A stretch of DNA of 64,000 bases from Bacillota bacterium (GCA_023400235.1 JAEXFI010000037.1:32729-96728), one strand, 5' to 3'; positions 19,001 to 26,455 are shown, counted from the stretch's first letter. A program made the numbers and translations. Notes: a model not told the origin generated them from the letters alone.

Positions 19001-20301
19001 GAACAGGCGGATCTGGCAGCGCAACGGTTGCGCAGAATATCACAACCTCCAAAGTGCCGGTTGTGGTCAACGGTACAACAATCAATGCCGGTGTACTGAC
19101 GACAGAGACCAAGGCCGATGGAAAATCCAGAGTGACAGTTACCGTGGATTCGCAAATGGTAAAAGCCCAGCTTGACAAAGTGGGTGAAAATGCGATAATC
19201 GTTGTTCCCATATCCGGAGATCATGAATCCAAGACTGGTGTACTGACAGGAAAAATGATAAAGGATATGGAAGGCAAAACGGCTAACCTGGAGATCAAAA
19301 CAGATAATATTACCTATGTAGTACCTGCAAAGGAAATTAATATTGATGATGTCTCGGCGCAGCTTGGAACAAATATAAGTCTCGCCGCTATAAATATCAG
19401 CATCACAATAGAGGCGGCTTCAGAGGAACGGGTCCAGGTTGTAAAGAATACGGCTGAAGCTGATAAATTCAGCATTGTTGTGCCGCCTGTAGAATTTACC
19501 ATTACGGCTGAGCATAATGGCAGGACAGTCAGCGTTAACAGCTTTAACACGTATGTAGAGCGTATTGTTGCAATACCTGAGGGTATAGAGCCAAATAAAA
19601 TAACAACAGGTGTTGTTATTGATCCGGACAGAACCGTAAGGCATGTGCCAACCAGAGTTACAGTTATCGACGGCAAATACTATGCAGTCATCAATAGCTT
19701 AACCAACAGTACCTACACTGTCGTATGGCACCCATTGGAATTCAAGGATGCAGCCAACAACTGGGCAAAGGACGCTGTCAATGACATGGGTTCCAGAATG
19801 GTTATTAGTGGCATTGGAAATGGCCTGTTTGAGCCTGGCAGAGATATCACCCGCGCTGAATTTGCAGCGATTATTGTAAGAGGACTTGGGCTGAAGCCCG
19901 GAACCGGAAAGAACTCCTTCTCTGATGTCAGCTCATCAGCATGGTATAGCAAGTATATCCAGACAGCTGCCGAATACGGAATCATTGCAGGCTACGGTAA
20001 TGGTAAATTTGGCCCTATGGATAAAATCACCCGTGAACAGGCAATGACCATGATAGCAAGAGCGATGAAGATCACAGGGCTCAAGTCAGGACTTGCACAA
20101 GGTGACATTGATACATTGCTGGCAGGCTTCGGAGATTCGGAACAAGCTGCTTCATGGGCAAAAGAAAACATAGCAGCCTGCGTCAAGACAAGTATTGTAT
20201 CAGGTAAGAATGGAAAGCTGCTTGCGCCGAAGGATGAAATCACAAGAGCTGAGGTTGCTGTGATTGTGAGAAAGCTGCTGCAAAAATCAAATCTGATATA
20301 A
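13072..20301 (+). CDS. Giant SLH-anchored surface protein with lectin and Fn3 domains
   Basis: A 2409-residue secreted protein; AGGAGG precedes the ATG. Residues 1-32 are a signal peptide ending at VFADV. About 150-297 form a C-type-lectin-like domain (WLGASD, GDEPNNGG with a nearby ED, WNDF). About 320-1300 hold serial fibronectin-III-like repeats. About 1360-1437 is a DUF5011-like Ig domain, 1548-1665 a Calx-beta domain, then a DUF5018-like and two cadherin-like beta domains to about 1965, and a Gly-Thr linker (GGTGGTGG). Three SLH domains (about 2223-2409) end it and should hold it to secondary cell-wall polysaccharide. It probably binds a glycan or surface. It lies between two related sensor kinases, which may control or sense its ligand. 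Confidence 0.9.
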   Translation: MYKRKNKIIAYLVIFSMLASIFMTFPAPVFADVTGVVLAASVTASSGVAKVIDPSLTLNGSGNLTSATVVIESNFSSANDSLSYGATGGLTASYNTSTGILTVSGSASISVYQDFLRTVAFTTTSTSGSRTVVFSVSSTSSNAVYNTPTQHYYEFVSAPSITWAAAKTAAEARSYNGMTGYLATVASQSENDFIKGRCLGAGWLGASDADTEGVWKWVTGPENGTVFWNGAVGGSAAGGLYNNWKSGDEPNNGGAGEDYLHIVGPAGLWGTYFAGMWNDFDGTATPTILGYIVEYGNQSIGDSGVSTSAFSASTTITVQSKSAPTVTTGSVSSNTTGVSAILGGNVTSDGSDTITERGVCYGTSANPSVSGSKATAAGTTGAYTATATGLSQGTTYHYRAYAINSTGTSYGSDLTFTTPAKPVVSTNAASSVNVMSAVLNGNVTSDGDLTISERGFYYHTATNPRTGGIKATVTGTTGVFSNTPTLSPGTRYYYIAYAINALGTTDGSEQSFVTLLANPVITLTPATTSITVSWPAVTNATSYDVYCDGTPVNVTSTSYTDNSLNPDTSHTYRVVAKNAISASVGDIASSKYTLAAAPEITGAVTKQDGSVVLTIDKAGNSAATTYLIEKSKQSDFSSGVTTVQNYLTIGGTAVTVSKNSSNESLGVLPATTYYFRIKAQNGDSVGTVYYTTAYGRLTVPEIPVISTLTPQFDPDGYAIKQIKIDWNAIPGATTYDVFDASGTFIASVPAGTTTYTHKTNVSSSGGLIPNTLYGYKVVSRNAGAPGVYDDGCSVYSGSSSDVTLATTPDTDEMKALANGNVTLKVDEKDNPGTTEYYVEKSTNPTFAGASMAVNWTNPGNDHLLTVTGLDRGTIYYFRVKARNSHNDETVYGSIVGSISTIPDNIASAPIVSVISTSQLNISWTAVTGATSYDIFYSDGTFFKNVTGTSTSETGLAPNTPRQYYIKGKSSSGVSLVQSPTSIIKHTLAAKPDLTLIPQANGDIKMEIIANANATGAQYYIEYSQTADFSSASSSAYAVTTTRTASGLLKGTTYYFRVKARNGDSVETAYSTGKSAITALDIPVINMGTPSVEGTNHKVEIGWVAVIGAVNYKVYRDGTLLGTMSGTSYTDTDLKANKVYLYTVTAVNAAGESLPSSSRSVRTLAEYPAAVIGFDKTVNSFRLNLTPHSLVANSQKYRLIIKKSADNSIARSLSWSSDLSYEITALEPGLQYDVYVDVRNTDDIARSEQKMLTLYCNRPVDGVITNDEDVLYKDAADRKFEIKLKVWDPDADTVTVTATIAGLTRTVAIVAPATSPAAANVTLAWDIYSLPEGTYTNVPVTISDGNDSTVTRTYIKTLTVDKTPPVITLAGTAVVVLETGVTYTDAGATVTGDNGDGVAISGADEIDTDTEGTYTVTYTAEDAAGNITVITRTVIVVKNISSETLSLNIPENGIGNGSAVLGGGISTLGSDAVLADHGFAYSTASFTDIAAVGVTSESLGSKNNLNNFVKAIGGLAPETTYYVRTYVKKSDNSIVMSEEKSFTTLAADASAISVFFNADKYTVNEGVGSITITVERSGDIDSAISVDCALTGGTATGATAVGPGVDFTVDALTATLNFDPNEVSKTFVVSIVDDSAYEPDETAIFTLGNATGGAAIVYGTTTLTLISEDPKPVPSSSKLITAFKLAGIHGTIDDTDSITGAISLTVPYGTDLSNLVPEILTISDDAEISPESNMARDFSAPIAYTVTAEDGSTRRYIVTVSVALQSSINTLDNIVIKNISDDTLPMLPSFSTDTTEYEINVAADVDTISLDTIKSSSDSSIVVKVNGVTDNSLDSINLAYGTNIITIEVTAANGVKKTYTITVVRAPQGTNSNSNLVSIAITNGTLNPAFAQNTIDYTVNVPNATNTMSVIPTLSNPNASYVIIANGQVVASGAVVALNVGANVFAITVTATDGTHKTYAISVSRADVASGGTGGTGGTGGSGSATVAQNITTSKVPVVVNGTTINAGVLTTETKADGKSRVTVTVDSQMVKAQLDKVGENAIIVVPISGDHESKTGVLTGKMIKDMEGKTANLEIKTDNITYVVPAKEINIDDVSAQLGTNISLAAINISITIEAASEERVQVVKNTAEADKFSIVVPPVEFTITAEHNGRTVSVNSFNTYVERIVAIPEGIEPNKITTGVVIDPDRTVRHVPTRVTVIDGKYYAVINSLTNSTYTVVWHPLEFKDAANNWAKDAVNDMGSRMVISGIGNGLFEPGRDITRAEFAAIIVRGLGLKPGTGKNSFSDVSSSAWYSKYIQTAAEYGIIAGYGNGKFGPMDKITREQAMTMIARAMKITGLKSGLAQGDIDTLLAGFGDSEQAASWAKENIAACVKTSIVSGKNGKLLAPKDEITRAEVAVIVRKLLQKSNLI

Positions 20302-20352
20302 ACTTGCAGTGAAGTACGTGAGAAACAGAAATTAAATAAACGTAAAAGCACA

Positions 20353-20387
20353 AAAACCTGCCCTTCATGAACGAGGGCAGGTTTTTT
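20353..20387 (+). terminator. Strong intrinsic terminator after the surface protein gene
   Basis: Arms AACCTGCCCT (20355-20364) and AGGGCAGGTT (20374-20383) are perfect and followed by TTTT. It lies about 50 bases after the stop. Confidence 0.9.
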
Positions 20388-20468
20388 ATGCTTTTCGACT
20401 TCATAAGATGTATTAGTAAGAGGTTTAGAATGGAGAATGAACCAGAAAAAATATATATAAAATCTTAA

Positions 20469-20497
20469 AAAAGATGGCGAAAGCGGCCGTCTTTTTT
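20469..20497 (+). terminator. Second copy of the GATGGC/GCCGTC terminator hairpin
   Basis: Ten-base arms with one G-U pair and a T run. No coding gene ends directly upstream of it, so it may simply block read-through into the second kinase promoter. Confidence 0.65.
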
Positions 20498-20501
20498 GTA
20501 T

Positions 20502-20536
20502 TTGTAGAGAGTTTGTAGAGCGGTATTTTGTAAAAT
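20502..20536 (+). promoter_or_regulatory. Candidate SARP-type operator and promoter, copy 2
   Basis: TTGTAGA heptamers start at 20502 and 20513, 11 bp apart. A weak -10 region (TGTAAAAT) starts 9 bp after the second heptamer, the same spacing as in copy 1. It would control the second hybrid kinase at 20572. Confidence 0.5.
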
Positions 20537-20571
20537 AATCTTTAAAACAAAAAGGAAGTTGAGATTTTTTT

Positions 20572-23500
20572 ATGCAGATGAAGAAAAGGAAGCAAAAACT
20601 CATGTATATAGTCCTTGCCGTATTCCTAATAATTTCGTTAATTCTGATTCAGGTCTATGAAGCATCCCTTGTCAAAGACCAGCCCACTGCAAAAGCTGGG
20701 GTGCTTGATTTGGGAGACTGGAATTTCAAGAAGGATGGAATCCTGTCCCTCGACGGAGAATGGGAGTTTTACTGGAACAAGCTGCTGACTAGTGAGGACT
20801 TTTACAAGGGAACGGAAAAGCTACAGCCCAATGCTTATGTAAAGGTACCCGGTGTGTGGAACAGCTACCGTGTCGATGGGAAAAAGCTTCCGGGAGAGGG
20901 ATATGCGACCTATCGCCTGCGGATAAAAAATGATGCTGCAGATACGGAAAGAGGCCTAAAAGTGGCAAACCTGTCCACAGCCTATAAGCTGATCGTAGCT
21001 GATAAGACTATTGCGGTCAACGGAAGCGTAAACAGCATTTCGGAAGGAGCAAGAGCCGAATACAGGCCACAAGCGGTGATGTACAGGAATACCTCCGGGG
21101 ATTACGAAATTATACTTCAGATTTCTAATTATGTCTATGCAAGAGGCGGATTGTGGTATTCCATTTATATGGGGACGGACCGTCAAATACAAAACATGAA
21201 GGAAAACACATCAAGAAGGGAAATGGTTATTTTTGGCGGCGTTCTTATGATGCTTCTGTACCATCTGGCAATTTACAGGTTTCTCAGAAAAAACATATCC
21301 ATCCTCTACTATGTACTGATGCTGCTGATTATTGCGGCAAGGATTCCTGTGACCGGCGAATATTTAATCTCCGATATTTTTAGAATATCCGGAATCCGGC
21401 CCCTTGTGGTGATTGAATATCTCACCATATGCTGGGCGCCCATTACCTGGCTGCTTTTTTTAAATCGTTTTTACCCCGAGGAAATTTCAAATCGGGTTGT
21501 CAAGGGAGCCGCATACACCGGAGCTTTATTCACAGCCTTTACTTTGGCTGCGCCTATCCGCATTTTCACGGCCTGCCTGCCGGCTTATGAGCTTATGGTG
21601 GTGGTGCTGTTCGTTTATACTTTTGTACGCTTTACCGCTGCCGTTTCCAGGCGACGGGAGGGCGTAATACTGATGCTGTTTGCAACCGCCGCCTTTTTTG
21701 CAACCTTTGTCAATGACGCTCTATACCAGGCAAACCTGATTAGCAGCCGGTCGGGAGGAATATTCGGCTTCTCTGCCTTTATCATAATATTTATTCAGGC
21801 TTATGTCCTGGCGGCGCAGTTTTCAAATACCTATTACGAGGTGGCGGAGCTGTCGGGGAAACTGCTTTCATTGGACCGTCTCAAGGATGAATTCCTGGCC
21901 AATACCTCCCATGAGCTGAGAACACCGCTTAACGGGATTATCAATATCACAAATTCCGTCATGGAAAGCAGCAGCGGAAAGCTGGATGAGGTCCATCGCC
22001 AGAATCTCCAGGTGGTGGTATCGTCCGCCAAAAGACTGCATAACCTCATTAATGATATCCTGGACATCTCCAGCCTAAAAGAGGGAGAAATCCGTCTGAA
22101 AATACAACCTGTGGATTTGCACTCTGTTGTAGGGTTGACGCTGTATGAGCTGGAACGTCAGAAAAATGGAAAGGAAATAAGCTTAGTTAATGACATCTCT
22201 GAGGAAATCCCTCCCATTGATGCGGATGTAGAGCGCCTGCGTCAGATATTTTATAATCTGATTGGGAATGCCCTCAAATTTACCCGGCATGGGAAAATTG
22301 AGGTTGGCGCATCCGTCCGGCAGGATAAAGCTGAGGTGTGGATTGAGGATACGGGCTGCGGCATCCCCCGGGATAGGCTGGAGGATATCTTTAAGCCATT
22401 TTACCAGGTGGACTCCACTGAAACCAGGGAGGCAGGCGGAACAGGACTTGGGCTTTCCATCACCAAAACCCTGGTGGAGCTTCACGGGGGAAATATCCTG
22501 GTAAGCTCTGAGGAAGGAAAAGGAAGCCGATTCACTTTCACTCTGCCTGTCAGCAAGGAGCATAAGAACCCTGTCCATGTAGAAAGCGTAACAATCTCTA
22601 CCGGCGAAATACAAGCAGTTTCCGGCATGACGACCTCCGGTGAAAGGGAGAAAAGGCCCTATTCCATTTTGGCGGCGGATGATGATCCTGCAAGTCTTAC
22701 GGCATTGTTCAACATCCTTGACAACGAAGGCTATTACGTCAAAGCCGTGATGAGCGGAGAGGAAGTCCTAAAGGAACTGGATGGACTGAATCGCTACAAT
22801 CTTGTAATCCTGGATGTGATGATGCCCAAAATATCCGGCTATGAGGTGCTGAGGAAAATCCGCATGCGCTTCCAGCCTATGGACATTCCGGTGCTGATGC
22901 TTACGGCAAAGGCAAGACCGGAGGATTATCAGGCAGGCTTTGAGGCAGGAGCCAACGATTATCTGGCAAAGCCCTTTGAAGCCTTGGAGCTGAAAGCAAG
23001 GGTGCATACTCTTGCACAATTAAAGGAATCGGTAAGCAGCGTGGTGGAGACGGAACTGTCCTTTTTGCAGGCACAAATCAAGCCCCACTTTATTTACAAC
23101 TCACTGAGTGTCATTGCCGCCCTTACCTCGGAAACGCCTCAAAAAGCGAAGGAGCTTCTGTATGACCTTACCGATTATTTGAGGGGAAGCTTCCGCTTTA
23201 ACAATTATAACGGCATGGTGCCCCTTTTGGAGGAGCTGGAGACGGTGAAGGCCTATATCGCCATCGAAAAGGCACGGTTTCAGGATAAGCTGGAGGTAAC
23301 CTATGACATCGATGAGCGCATTAACCTGCTGGTTCCCATGCTGACCATCCAGCCCATTGTAGAAAATGCCGTGCGCCATGGCCTTTTTTCAAAGCCCGAG
23401 GGAGGCCATGTGAGCCTGAAGGTTTACAGCGAAGAAGCAGCCGTTATCATTCGGGTGGAGGACAACGGCTGCGGAATTCCTCAAAATACCCTTGATGAAC

Positions 23501-23658
23501 TATTGAGCGATAAGGCCTTCTACAGAGGTGTGGGCGTGAAAAATATCAATCGGAGGCTCATTCTCTTTTACGGCAAGGGCCTTGAAATCCAGAGCGAGGA
23601 AGGCAAAGGAACAGCAGTCCTTCTCAAAATACCAAAGGAAGGCGGTACACAGGAATAA
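20572..23658 (+). CDS. Paralogous hybrid histidine kinase with two kinase modules
   Basis: A 1028-residue paralogue of the kinase at 8542 with every key residue at the same index: HisKA H447, receiver D748, LytS-like H839. The first 430 residues (membrane segment, beta-sandwich sensor with GEWEFYW, seven-helix region) are clearly diverged from the first copy, while residues from about 440 to the end are nearly identical. The two should therefore sense different ligands and drive the same output. No response regulator follows; the bases after the stop still resemble the start of the regulator found after copy 1. Partners may be the regulators at 11625 and 12635. Ribosome site AAGGAAG lies about 13 bases before the ATG, somewhat far. 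Confidence 0.9.
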   Translation: MQMKKRKQKLMYIVLAVFLIISLILIQVYEASLVKDQPTAKAGVLDLGDWNFKKDGILSLDGEWEFYWNKLLTSEDFYKGTEKLQPNAYVKVPGVWNSYRVDGKKLPGEGYATYRLRIKNDAADTERGLKVANLSTAYKLIVADKTIAVNGSVNSISEGARAEYRPQAVMYRNTSGDYEIILQISNYVYARGGLWYSIYMGTDRQIQNMKENTSRREMVIFGGVLMMLLYHLAIYRFLRKNISILYYVLMLLIIAARIPVTGEYLISDIFRISGIRPLVVIEYLTICWAPITWLLFLNRFYPEEISNRVVKGAAYTGALFTAFTLAAPIRIFTACLPAYELMVVVLFVYTFVRFTAAVSRRREGVILMLFATAAFFATFVNDALYQANLISSRSGGIFGFSAFIIIFIQAYVLAAQFSNTYYEVAELSGKLLSLDRLKDEFLANTSHELRTPLNGIINITNSVMESSSGKLDEVHRQNLQVVVSSAKRLHNLINDILDISSLKEGEIRLKIQPVDLHSVVGLTLYELERQKNGKEISLVNDISEEIPPIDADVERLRQIFYNLIGNALKFTRHGKIEVGASVRQDKAEVWIEDTGCGIPRDRLEDIFKPFYQVDSTETREAGGTGLGLSITKTLVELHGGNILVSSEEGKGSRFTFTLPVSKEHKNPVHVESVTISTGEIQAVSGMTTSGEREKRPYSILAADDDPASLTALFNILDNEGYYVKAVMSGEEVLKELDGLNRYNLVILDVMMPKISGYEVLRKIRMRFQPMDIPVLMLTAKARPEDYQAGFEAGANDYLAKPFEALELKARVHTLAQLKESVSSVVETELSFLQAQIKPHFIYNSLSVIAALTSETPQKAKELLYDLTDYLRGSFRFNNYNGMVPLLEELETVKAYIAIEKARFQDKLEVTYDIDERINLLVPMLTIQPIVENAVRHGLFSKPEGGHVSLKVYSEEAAVIIRVEDNGCGIPQNTLDELLSDKAFYRGVGVKNINRRLILFYGKGLEIQSEEGKGTAVLLKIPKEGGTQE

Positions 23659-23775
23659 AAATTATTATTGCTGCTTGCTTGAACGTACGTAAAACTCTGG
23701 AAATAAAGGGGTTTAAGCATATTGCCAGTGGCCTTAAGTATTGAGACCTTGAGAATTTTAAAAAATGACATCTGC

Positions 23776-24705
23776 TCACTGTCCTGTAATCAGGCTCTCT
23801 GCATCATAAAGCCGTGGTGTCTTTATACCGTGCTTTCGGGCTTCTGATATAACTTCCTGTACTGCATAGCCAACTTTATAGTGGTTATGGGCCACAAGTG
23901 CATAGGGTATGCTGTTGGGAGAAAAAACAACGTGACTCATAAGAAATCCAACAACTCTTGGCGGCAGGCTGCTCAACACTTTTGTCATTACATCAAGTTT
24001 TGAGCCCTTTGCTTTCAAAACAGGGATCATTTCTTTCAAGTTCCGGCCTAATCCATCGAGCGCTTCGCGTGAGGAAGCTACTTCTTCAAAACTGCCGCTT
24101 TTTAATACTTCGACTTCCATTGCAGTGTTTACCGCGAAGTGATTCCAGAGCCAACTTTTTACATCCTTTTGAACCATTATCTTAAAGCCCGCCTGAGCAA
24201 AAAGCTTGCGGACCTCTAAATCTCTTTTGGTTGGCTCAGATTCAAAGGTTCCAAACTGAACTGTCTTGTAAAGCCCACCGAAAAGAGTGTTCCCTTCAAA
24301 CCCGCCGCCGGCACCGGGGAAGCCATAAACAATTTGACTGAGAGGAATCGGCTGAACAGCTGATTGAGGGTCTCGCCAGAAGTTATTGAAAAAAAGGACC
24401 GTCGCAGTTCCCACCCTCGGCGCAAGGTATTTTATCGAGCTTGACACCTGCTCGGGATTAACGCTCATAAAGATGAGGTCATAGTCGTGATTTTCGTTTA
24501 TTTCTTCATGTGTTACAATAGACCATTTTTCTTTAACCAGCCGTTTTTTGCTTTGCCTTGTATCCCATATTTCCAAGTTAACTTGTGTGCCATATTGTGC
24601 CTTTCTGCCTTTACGGACATAAAATTCAACGGTATGGCCCGCATTTTCAAACGCCCAGGCATATTGCGTTCCAATGACCCCGCGGCCAAAGAAAAGTATT
24701 TTCAT
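23776..24705 (-). CDS. Ketopantoate reductase (ApbA/PanE)-like NADP-dependent protein
   Basis: A 309-residue protein. The start at 24705 is chosen because GGAGGAG lies just upstream on the coding strand; the open frame extends further without such a site. It begins with a Rossmann strand and GRGVIG (GxGxxG), then a basic stretch (RKGRK) fitting NADP preference, as in 2-dehydropantoate 2-reductases. The C-terminal half is helical, as in PanE. It is not next to pantothenate genes, so the real substrate may be another 2-keto acid. It is divergent from a TetR gene with two matching palindromes between them, which makes it the likely TetR target. Confidence 0.75.
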   Translation of the reverse strand: MKILFFGRGVIGTQYAWAFENAGHTVEFYVRKGRKAQYGTQVNLEIWDTRQSKKRLVKEKWSIVTHEEINENHDYDLIFMSVNPEQVSSSIKYLAPRVGTATVLFFNNFWRDPQSAVQPIPLSQIVYGFPGAGGGFEGNTLFGGLYKTVQFGTFESEPTKRDLEVRKLFAQAGFKIMVQKDVKSWLWNHFAVNTAMEVEVLKSGSFEEVASSREALDGLGRNLKEMIPVLKAKGSKLDVMTKVLSSLPPRVVGFLMSHVVFSPNSIPYALVAHNHYKVGYAVQEVISEARKHGIKTPRLYDAESLITGQ

Positions 24706-24729
24706 AAAATTCTCCTCCATAATGATCAC

Positions 24730-24747
24730 GTGTTGACTTTTCAACAC
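24730..24747. promoter_or_regulatory. TetR operator candidate, site 1
   Basis: GTGTTGA and TCAACAC arms separated by CTTT, a perfect inverted repeat 25 bases from the reductase start. It shares the core TGTTGA-N4-TCAACA with site 2. Confidence 0.7.
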
Positions 24748-24810
24748 TTGTTTGATATTCTGAGCATACTGATTTTTAGTGTGAATTTCAATAGTTACAA
24801 TTGTTCCAAC

Positions 24811-24826
24811 TGTTGAGAACTCAACA
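24811..24826. promoter_or_regulatory. TetR operator candidate, site 2
   Basis: TGTTGAG-AA-CTCAACA, a perfect inverted repeat about 38 bases before the TetR start. The core TGTTGA-N4-TCAACA equals site 1, which points to one dimeric regulator controlling both divergent genes. Confidence 0.7.
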
Positions 24827-24863
24827 CAGTGCGATATTTTGTTGAATATCTGGAGGAAACTTT

Positions 24864-25418
24864 GTGGATAGAAGAATACAAAAAACAAGGCAGCTGATTA
24901 TCAATACCTTCTTAGACCTTTTGGCTGAAAAAGGCTTTGAGAAAATAACCATCAATGACATAGCCGAACGCGCAGACATTAACCGTGGGACTGTTTATCT
25001 GCATTACGCGGATAAATTCGACTTGCTTGACAAGTGTATTGAAAGATATGTCGAGCTGCTGCTAAATCACTGTGCCAATAGTACTGATACCACTCTAAAC
25101 GCAAGCGCATTTCAAAGTGTATTTGAATATTTGGAGAAAAATTTTACTATATACAAGCTGCTTCTTAGCAATGAGGGCTTTGGATTTTTCCGCAGCCGCT
25201 TGTACACCATAATTGCGCAAACAGTGACCGAGGTTATCGGTTTAAAGTCAGAAAATAGTGCATTTTCAAATGGTGTAACCACTCATTTCCTGACTTCCGG
25301 GTTTCTTGGAGTATTGGAATGGTGGATCAATAATTCTATGCCCTGCAGTGTTCAGGAAGTTACTGAGCAGCTTATGTTTTTGCTGGAACCATACACCAGG
25401 CACCTTGAGAGGATATAG
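24864..25418 (+). CDS. TetR/AcrR family transcriptional regulator
   Basis: A 184-residue protein with a GTG start behind TGGAGGAAAC. The N-terminus (residues 10-55) is a TetR helix-turn-helix: ITINDIAERADINRGTVYLHY with the usual Tyr/His-Tyr end and KFDLLDKC after it. The rest is an all-helical ligand and dimer domain (TetR_C type). It probably represses itself and the divergent reductase through the two palindromes between them. Confidence 0.88.
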   Translation: MDRRIQKTRQLIINTFLDLLAEKGFEKITINDIAERADINRGTVYLHYADKFDLLDKCIERYVELLLNHCANSTDTTLNASAFQSVFEYLEKNFTIYKLLLSNEGFGFFRSRLYTIIAQTVTEVIGLKSENSAFSNGVTTHFLTSGFLGVLEWWINNSMPCSVQEVTEQLMFLLEPYTRHLERI

Positions 25419-25442
25419 TTGTGCTGCTGACGTGTCAGAAGA

Positions 25443-25480
25443 GATAGAAACTGATAGAAACTGATAGAAACTGATAGAAG
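25443..25480 (+). repeat. Short 10-bp tandem repeat
   Basis: The unit GATAGAAACT is repeated three times, followed by a partial GATAGAAGG, between the TetR and AraC genes. The array is too short and has no spacers, so it is not CRISPR. It may be slippage-prone. Confidence 0.8.
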
Positions 25481-25534
25481 GAGCAGGCTGAACATACACA
25501 ATAAAAACCTTGCAAGGGTTTATGGGAGGTTCTT

Positions 25535-26455
25535 ATGGCTGATCAAATTATTTATTTGAATAAAGAGCTTGCAGAGCTCGTTGATAGACATACTGACAGG
25601 GATGGTCCTCAGTCTTCCCAGATTCCGGCCCTTAGCTTTTCTCGTCATTCTGCTCCTCATCATTTCACAGGAACAGGTGACCCTTACAGAATTGACAAAC
25701 CTTCAATCTATGTTGTTGTTCAAGGAGTTAAAGATGTGATATTTGGTGAAGAACGATTCAGATATGGTCCACCTAATTATCTAGTAGCTTCTATGGATTT
25801 ACCGATAATTGCAGAAGTGCTTGAGGCATCGGAGAAAGTCCCAAACTTGTCATGCAGGATTGAATTTACTCATACTCAGATTTTGGAGCTATTAAGCGAT
25901 ACCGAGCTCAAGGTGAATTTAAAGGGGAAATCGAAACGTGGCATGAATGTCGCCGAACTGGATGTATTCCTATTAGATGCTATCGTGAGATTGGTCCGTC
26001 TGCTGGACAAGCCAGCCGATATCCCTGTACTTGCCTCGTTATACACAAAAGAAATTTTATACAAGGTACTGCATGCGGAGCATGGCGATGCACTAAGACA
26101 AATTGTTACTGATGAGAGTCCAACTATTTATATTCAAAATGCAATCCAACATATTGTAGATCATTATCACGACTCTTTCAGCGTTGAAGACCTGGCAGGT
26201 ATTGCCAATATGAGTGTTCCATCATTTCATAGACATTTTAAAGAAATAACTGCCATGAGCCCCATTCAATTTCAAAAGCAATTGCGGCTTCAGGAAGCTC
26301 GCAGGCAATTAATATCTCAGGCTGTAGACGTGGCAGAGGTTGCGTTTCGGGTTGGTTATGAGAGTCCGACGCAATTCAATCGTGAATATACGCGAATGTT
26401 TGGAATTCCACCCAGAAAAGATATAAAAAGGCTTAAAGGGCTTTCTGAACAATGA
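25535..26455 (+). CDS. AraC family regulator with AraC_N cupin-type domain
   Basis: A 306-residue protein; GGGAGG precedes the ATG. Residues about 20-180 match the AraC_N type of sensor domain (KPSIYVVVQGVKDVIFGEE). The C-terminal 100 residues hold two helix-turn-helices (VEDLAGIANMSVPSFHRHFKE; VAEVAFRVGYESPTQFNREY). An imperfect palindrome AAACCTTGCAAGGGTTT just before the ribosome site may be its own operator. Relatives of this type (for example YqhC) control aldehyde or aldo-keto reductases, and an aldo/keto reductase follows, so that gene is the likely target. Confidence 0.88.
   Translation: MADQIIYLNKELAELVDRHTDRDGPQSSQIPALSFSRHSAPHHFTGTGDPYRIDKPSIYVVVQGVKDVIFGEERFRYGPPNYLVASMDLPIIAEVLEASEKVPNLSCRIEFTHTQILELLSDTELKVNLKGKSKRGMNVAELDVFLLDAIVRLVRLLDKPADIPVLASLYTKEILYKVLHAEHGDALRQIVTDESPTIYIQNAIQHIVDHYHDSFSVEDLAGIANMSVPSFHRHFKEITAMSPIQFQKQLRLQEARRQLISQAVDVAEVAFRVGYESPTQFNREYTRMFGIPPRKDIKRLKGLSEQ

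Larger units (their letters stand above)
20449..20536 (+). repeat. Copy 2 of terminator-plus-operator repeat
   Basis: Same order and strand as 12505-12590. The hairpin arms AAAAGATGGC (20469-20478) and GCCGTCTTTT (20486-20495) here follow another strong terminator, so this one looks redundant, as expected if it was carried along by duplication. Confidence 0.7.

Noticed and set aside
25443..25480. CRISPR-like array
   Set aside because: The 10-bp units are directly adjacent without spacers and only about 3.7 copies exist; no cas genes are present.
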